DNA of 64,000 nt from Rhynchospora pubera (Eukaryota > Streptophyta > Magnoliopsida > Poales > Cyperaceae), in contig CM051460.1 in the NCBI GenBank assembly GCA_028095005.1, positions 63,899,676 to 63,963,675 of the forward strand. The letters run 5' to 3'. A program made the position numbers and the translations under genes. Of the stretch, positions 58,470 to 64,000 are shown one piece after another. Position 1 is the first letter of the stretch, and the number at the start of each line of letters is the position of its first letter. The notes beneath the pieces were generated by a model. The model was given only the letters and a program-made list of their open reading frames with translations. It did not search any database and was not told where the DNA came from.

Positions 58470-59321
58470 TAGCACTGTCAATATTGTGTTGTTTCTCATG
58501 TTTTCGTTCTGTTTCGTTCAAATAGAATAGAAAATGAAAGAGGAATGAGTTTCGAAAATGAAACAAAAAAGAAAAAAACATATTTATAAACGATACTAAA
58601 ACGAAACGAAAGAAAACAAAACGTTAAAAAAACTGATTATAATAGAAAACGAAAAATATAACATAAAACTATTTCGTTTATTCAAATAGAACAAAAACAA
58701 AATAGTTTTCTATTTCGTTGACTGACTCAAACAGAACGAAAAATAGAATACCCTTATTCTATATCTCTGACGTTTGACTAGGGCTGTATACGAGCCGAGT
58801 TCGAGCGAGTTGAGCATAACTCGAACTCGAACTCGTTACAACTCGAGTCAACTCGTGACTCGTTCGGGAGGCAGTTCCGAGCTAATCGAGCCAACTCGAA
58901 CTCGCCATTTTGTAACTCGAGTCAACTCGTGACTCGGTATTCAACTCGTGAATATAGTGAATAGATGCAATAATTATTTATGAGTATTACAATAATATAA
59001 AAAAATAAATTTTAATATCAATTTTATTCTTTTTCATTGATTTGAAGCAAAATATGTCTTGAAACTCAAGATTAATACTCATAGATCATGGTGATGATCT
59101 CCAAAAAATTAAAATTTATTACGTCACGAGTCAGCTCATGAGTCAACGAGCCGAGTTGAGCCTAACTCAAACTCGACTCATTTATTAACCGAGTTGGTTC
59201 AACTCGAGTTATGCCAACTCGAGTTCTTTTAGCTCGAGTTATAATCGAGCTTTTCACGAGTCGAGTTCGAGTAACTCACGAGTTACGAGCTTTTTGCTCA
59301 CCCCTACGTTTGACAGTGCTA
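58470..59321. mobile_element. Outer hAT-type MITE
   Basis: Ends TAGCACTGTCAA (58470) and TTGACAGTGCTA (59321), a perfect 12-bp inverted repeat, flanked by CGGATACG and CGAATACC (6 of 8). About 316 bp after removing the nested element. The interior is rich in TTTCGTT and AACGAAA words, like the element at 12815. Confidence 0.75.
58779..59306. mobile_element. Nested hAT-type MITE
   Basis: Starts TAGGGCTGTATACGAGCC and ends CTCACCCCTA. The 8-bp duplication CGTTTGAC is perfect (58771-58778 and 59307-59314). The interior consists largely of ACTCGAG/CTCGAGT-type words on both strands. 528 bp, no transposase. Confidence 0.85.
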
Positions 59322-59464
59322 CGAATACCCTTATTCTGTCCACACATAACCGATCTGCTCAAGTTTAAAAGCAAAGGAATTTTTTTTATTAAAAAAAGGA
59401 TAAATAAACAATCCGTGAGTGAGATAGAATCATCACATGACCCGCTACACAAAACTGAATGAAA

Positions 59465-61060
59465 TCCTCACACCGATTTCATATGCTGGCGGCCCACGTG
59501 GAATCTACAATTATCTATTTGTTTGTTTTTTTTTTTTTAATAGAAATGTCGAACGCCAAAGTATTGACTTGAAATCTTGAATGAATAATCACAGCTAGAT
59601 CTACCTGCGACCAACACGTCTACATCTTTATATCCGATTAGAAGCCTTCTTTGCTTGATCTAGACTTAAGAAAAATATGTATATATGCATCACATTCACA
59701 GCGTCTCCATCGGACCGATTATTCCATATATATTGCTATATATCTTGTTAGTGTCAGTCATCATAGCTGTTCAAAATTCACAAACTATTTCGACTGATGG
59801 TCAGAATCTCTTTGAATATATTCTTGAATTTATTCAAGACTTGAGCAAAACTCTATATCTTCCTTGCCAAGTAACTTGGGGAAACTGAACTTTGTGTTAA
59901 TTGAATTGTACCATCGATTGACCAAATTCATGAGTTTTACTTTTCCAACACTCAAAAATTACTTCACACGGTAAAAATAAAAAAAGCTTTACAGTATTTT
60001 TTTTCTAAAAAAATTAGTTCAGACCATCATTTTGTTAGTCCTTTCTTTAATCTTCATAAATAAATAAATAAACTAAATTTACAACTATGTCTTGCAATTC
60101 TACATATATATAAATTAAGGACAACTGAGAAGTTATTAGTGGACAAACCAGTTTGTGCAACTGTGATTGCAGGCTAACAATTTTATGGATTACATCTCAT
60201 ATAATTTATTAATTGTGAACAATAAAGCAGTATGAAAAGAAGGTTGCGGGTTCGAAATTTGATTGGGGTCCTTTGAGACATTTAATTTATAAATAAGTTA
60301 TAGAGCTTTACTCCCATCTTATATTAAAAAACAAAAAAACAAAAACAAAACAAGCCGTATGAAAGATGCACATTATAATTGCTGCTGTTTAGCTTTTTAT
60401 TTTATTTATTTATTTATTTTATTTATTTTTTGTTATTTTGAATCGGTATACGAAGCTACTGGCTGGCTATCAGATCATATTATTAATAATCCCAAAAGAA
60501 ATTAGTTAAAAGATTTGGGAAACAAAGATGGAAGAGAGAAATCATCTGTTCATCGGAGTCAGGTAATAAAATTCGATAACGCATATGCTGCTTGTGCTTT
60601 AATTTATTAAAATTGGTTGCTAAATAAATTAATCCGAAGTATAATGTACGTTTGATTTATATATAAGTTAGTAACTCAAATTTTGCATTAATTGTTTATC
60701 AATTGCTGAAGAATGAAACGCAATAAAGGTGACGATATTAGTTAACGGACACATAAAGGTGACACAGGCATTGATATTTGGTTTCTTTGGTAGTGGTAGA
60801 GTTAAAAGTTAAAACTCAACTTTTATCAAATATTAAATATATAAAAAAAAATTCGGAATGATATATTATGTTTTCTTATTACTACGTAATAAGTATATAT
60901 ATATACACATTAATGACTTCCGAATAGATACTACTGTCTCTTTTTTTTTTTTTTTGCCCCCTCTAATAAACAGTTTCAAACCTTAGAAAACTACGGAAAA
61001 AGAAATCTACAGAGAGTACTTTACAATATGTAAAATTTATGACCGAAACAAAAGCTCAAT
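59465..61060. other. Spacer with no recognisable gene
   Basis: AT-rich sequence with microsatellite-like TTTATT runs near 60400 and a T-run at about 60940. Only short open frames. Confidence 0.4.
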
Positions 61061-61067
61061 AATCCTT

Positions 61068-61441
61068 CTATATGTATTGTACAGAGTTTCCACGCTTGAT
61101 TTGGTACCGAAATGACAATTCACCATGGTGTCCTGTGTCATATCTAGTCTGGTACTGAAGGGACAATTTGCTTGATTGAGCTCCTTCATTTTCTATCTGA
61201 TATCCAACTGAGGAATCCATTCCCTTTTGTCTCAAGTAACGTCCAAACCGACGAAGGAATTTAGCTGAACCAGAACCCGAGCTTGAACCTGAATTCAAGC
61301 CTTCGTATAACATTGCTATTTGTGTTGCAACATCATGAGGTGAAAATCGAACTGTCGCATTACCCTGGTATGCTCGGTACCAACTGCTATATGGTGGTAC
61401 CACCATAGCCTCTACCAATTGTTGGGACACGCTCTCAGGTG
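61068..61441 (-). pseudogene. EXO70: C-terminal end of a second EXO70, cut by a retrotransposon
   Basis: The minus strand encodes ESVSQQLVEAMVVPPYSSWY, the C-terminal EXO70 core, then TVRFSPHDVATQIAMLYEGL, a Gly/Ser stretch, RRFGRYLRQKG, and a tail ending SVQYI before the stop at 61068. Upstream coding sequence is replaced at about 61442 by the LTR of a copia element in the same orientation. The remainder of the gene, if it survives, lies beyond the window. The tail is longer than that of the EXO70 at 55771, so they are different members rather than recent duplicates. Confidence 0.85.
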
Positions 61442-61945
61442 CCTAGGCACAGCGGAAGCCAAGTAAACAAGGAGGTAGTGATTTCGACAAACACGTGACG
61501 GGCATAAAACAAACCCGCAAGAACAAAGCTATGATGGTACCACTTGAGAACCAAACAACAATAGCACAATCAAGCACAAGAAAATAAAGTAGAGACAAGA
61601 TTTTACGTGGAAACCCGAAAGGGAAAAACCACGGGAGCGATCGGTGCAAATCCACTAAATCAAGAGTTTTCTTACAAGTACATGGAGATCATCAAGCTAT
61701 CTACCTTCCTCTCTCTCTCACTCACACTCTCTCACAATTTAGAAGTGAAATTAACAAGAGATTCAAGAGAAATAGCAAACCCTAGATAGCTTCACCAAGG
61801 GAGACGGAGAGCTCACGCACAGAGACCTTCCTGTTTTCAGCGCATACGAGAGAGTCACTTTCTCTCTGTTGCTACGCACCCCTTTTGTTTCCGTGTCCAT
61901 ACGGGCCTCTTTGGGCTACGGCCCAATTTGGCTTCGTACACAACA
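61442..61945 (-). repeat. 3' LTR of the Tork-like element
   Basis: Begins TGTTGTGTACGAAGCC on the minus strand and ends near CTAGGCA, about 500 bp. The outer border is approximate because the other LTR is not visible. Confidence 0.65.
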
Positions 61946-62046
61946 ACCTCCCACTCGAAGACAAAACTCCCACTTGATCTTCACAAGCATACACATCTTG
62001 ATCTTTACAAGCACACACCTTGCACCTCGCTCCAAACACACCCGAG

Positions 62047-64000
62047 TTACTCAACCAACCCGGATTGCCTCCTACAAAATATTACCTTGTCGGGAGGCAC
62101 CACCTTCGTGAACATATCGGCAACATTCTCCTTCGTGTGAACCTTTCTCACGACTAGTTGCCTATGGTCTAGAACATCACGAATGAAGTGGTATCGCACA
62201 TCAATGTGCTTAGTTCTTGAGTGATATGTCGCATTCTTTGAAAGATGTATGGCACCTTGATTATCACAATGCACCACATACTCCATTTGCTTCAACCCAA
62301 GTTGTGCAAGCAACCTTTTCAACCAAAGCATTTCCTTCACCGCCTCGGTCAATGCGACATACTCCGATTCCGTGGAAGATAAAGCAACAATGTCTTGTAG
62401 TCGAGACATCCAACTAACGGCTCCACCACCGATAGTAAAGACAAAGCCCGTCGTGGAATTTCTTGTCTCACTACAACCCGCATGATCGGCATCTACATAC
62501 CCTTCAATTGTCAATTTAGAATTTCCTCCAAAACATAACCGCAAGCCACAAGTACCTTTCAAGTACCGAAGTATCCACTTCACCGCTTGCCAATGCTCCC
62601 ATCCCGGGTTAGACATATATCGAGAGACAACTCCCACTGCATGTGCAATGTCCGACCGTGTGCACACCATAGCATACATCAAGCTACCAACGGCCGATAA
62701 GTATGGAACCTTTTCCATCTTCAATCTCTCTTGAGCATTCTTTGGAGAATTCTTTTTAGACAACTTAAAATGACCGGCCAAAGGTGTAGTCACCGGTTTG
62801 CAATTCACCATGTCAAACCTCTCAAGGACTTTATCAACATATTCCGTTTGACTTAACCAAAGCTTGTCTCTCCCCCGATCCCTATGAATCCGCATGCCCA
62901 ATATTTTTCTTGCTTCGCCAAGATCCTTGGTTGCAAACCTCTTAGACATATCAAGCTTAAGAGACTCAATCTCATCATGATCATTACTAGCAATCAACAT
63001 GTCATCAACATAAAGTAACAACAAGGTGAAAGTACCACCCACCTTTCCTTTCATGTAGACACAATGATCATAGACACTTCTTTCAAAACCTTCTTCTTGC
63101 ATAAAAGTATCAAACTTCTTGTACCATTGTCGAGATGCTTGCTTCAAACCATACAACCCCTTCTTCAATCTACACACAAGATTAGGGTTTGATTCATCAA
63201 CAAAACCTTCCGGTTGTGACATATAGATCTCCTCATCCAAGTCACCATGCAAGAAAGCCGTCTTGATATCAAGTTGCACAAGCTCCAAGTCTAAGTTAGC
63301 CACCAATGACAAAACAACCCTTATGGAACTATGCTTCACAACGGGAGAGAATATCTCATTAAAGTCAACACCATGTTTTTGTCCATAGCCCTTGACTACT
63401 AACCTTGCCTTATACCGTTTAGAACCATCGGCTTCATTTTTCAACACAAATACCCACCTATTTTTCAATGCCTTCTTTCCTTTAGGAAGTTTAACCAACT
63501 CCCAAGTCTCATTGAGATGCAACGAGTTCATTTCATCCTCCATTGCTCCAAGCCACATAGCCTTCTCCGAACAATTTATAGCCTCATGAAATGACTCGGG
63601 TTCACCCGCATCCGTGAACAAAGCATAATACAAGGAAGGTGAATACCTTTGTGTAGCTCTTGAAATCCGAGTTGACTTCCTCAACTCTTGTACCGCGGTA
63701 TTAGTGTGCTCTTCTTCAACAATGCCTTCATTCTCATGCGCTTCCACCGGCTCACTCTCATCCTCATTATCATGACCACTTGTTTGAGAATCCGCTAGCA
63801 TTTTGGGTGCAATACTAGCATCAACATGCTCCTCCACATGTCTTTCTTCACTTTGCTCTTTCTCATGATTTTCCATGAACATCACATCTTCACGAAATAT
63901 GACATCTCGGCTTCTAATTGTCTTTTTCTCAATAGGATCCCATACCCTATAACCCAAATCATCACCGCCATAGCCAACAAATGCACACCTCCGTGACTTG
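62047..64000 (-). CDS. pol: Copia pol: integrase C-terminus, reverse transcriptase, RNase H (partial)
   Basis: Continuous frame entering from the window edge (reads GYRVWDPIEKKTIRSRDVIF, the integrase C-terminal GKNH-downstream region). It continues through WELVKLPKGKKALKNRWVF, LVQLDIKTAFLHGDLDEEIY, YGLKQASRQWYKKFD, the catalytic LLLYVDDMLIAS, VLERFDMVNCKPVTTPL, VGSLMYAMVCTRSDIAHAVG and RNase H (LSSTESEYVALTEAVKE, HCDNQGAIHLSKN, RTKHIDVRYHFIRD) to a stop at 62047. Close to Tnt1 of the Tork lineage. No stop or frameshift in the visible 650 codons, so it could be part of an active element. Confidence 0.9.
   Translation of the reverse strand, partial: KSRRCAFVGYGGDDLGYRVWDPIEKKTIRSRDVIFREDVMFMENHEKEQSEERHVEEHVDASIAPKMLADSQTSGHDNEDESEPVEAHENEGIVEEEHTNTAVQELRKSTRISRATQRYSPSLYYALFTDAGEPESFHEAINCSEKAMWLGAMEDEMNSLHLNETWELVKLPKGKKALKNRWVFVLKNEADGSKRYKARLVVKGYGQKHGVDFNEIFSPVVKHSSIRVVLSLVANLDLELVQLDIKTAFLHGDLDEEIYMSQPEGFVDESNPNLVCRLKKGLYGLKQASRQWYKKFDTFMQEEGFERSVYDHCVYMKGKVGGTFTLLLLYVDDMLIASNDHDEIESLKLDMSKRFATKDLGEARKILGMRIHRDRGRDKLWLSQTEYVDKVLERFDMVNCKPVTTPLAGHFKLSKKNSPKNAQERLKMEKVPYLSAVGSLMYAMVCTRSDIAHAVGVVSRYMSNPGWEHWQAVKWILRYLKGTCGLRLCFGGNSKLTIEGYVDADHAGCSETRNSTTGFVFTIGGGAVSWMSRLQDIVALSSTESEYVALTEAVKEMLWLKRLLAQLGLKQMEYVVHCDNQGAIHLSKNATYHSRTKHIDVRYHFIRDVLDHRQLVVRKVHTKENVADMFTKVVPPDKVIFCRRQSGLVE

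Larger units (their letters stand above)
61442..64000 (-). mobile_element. Tnt1/Tork-like copia element, 3' part
   Basis: Reverse-oriented element. Its 3' LTR (61945 down to about 61442) follows a polypurine tract GAGTGGGAGGT, and pol extends to the window edge. It lies inside an EXO70 coding region. The 5' LTR, gag and most of integrase are outside. The open pol frame suggests a recent insertion. Confidence 0.85.

Noticed and set aside
62047..63957. Complete pol gene starting at the internal ATG 63957
   Set aside because: The frame continues upstream to the window edge with conserved integrase sequence, so the ATG is internal and the gene is partial.

Overview
The window looks like the nuclear genome of a flowering plant. 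It holds intron-bearing genes with GT-AG splice sites, plant EXO70 genes, a fragment of an auxin response factor (ARF), Ty1/copia elements using the usual plant primer-binding site, Helitrons with CTAG ends, plant-type MITEs and very AT-rich spacers. All coordinates come from reading the sequence by eye; no database search was run. I cannot name the species.

Layout. 1-1.4 kb: spacer with a short GC-rich repeat. 1.4-12 kb: a decayed copia element whose pol has a stop and a frameshift. A young, pol-less, gag-only LTR element of the TR-GAG type (2744-8120) sits inside it. 12-16.4 kb: a MITE cluster, including two hAT-type elements side by side on the same 8-bp target, then a LINE fragment on the minus strand and AT-rich DNA.

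16.4-46.6 kb is the core of the window, a tandem cluster of Ulp1/C48 cysteine-protease-like genes. Copy A (16418-31017) is a pseudogene that has received three Helitrons, two small MITEs and one hAT-type fragment. Copy B (41926-45707) is its uninterrupted tandem duplicate and encodes a predicted 338-residue protein. Copy B serves as the empty site, which fixes the Helitron borders almost to the base. Between them lies gene D (34424-40598). Nine exons join in frame into a predicted 1511-residue protein: a BED zinc finger, two tandem hAT-transposase-derived repeats and a C-terminal Ulp1-like domain with a complete His/Asp/Gln/Cys set. Copies A and B lack the catalytic Asp and Cys. Copy C (45708-46582) is a broken duplicate of the 3' end of gene D, fused directly behind copy B. 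This hAT-hAT-Ulp1 fusion and its inactive paralogues are the most unusual part of the window.

46.6-55.3 kb: spacer and gene fragments, partly ALP1/PIF-nuclease-like and partly unrecognised, followed by a Helitron 3' end at 52723, an RRM-like relic and MITEs. 55.8-57.4 kb: an intact single-exon EXO70 gene on the minus strand. 58.5-59.3 kb: one hAT-type MITE nested in another. 61.1-64 kb: the C-terminal end of a second EXO70 gene, cut by a Tnt1/Tork-like copia element that runs off the window edge.
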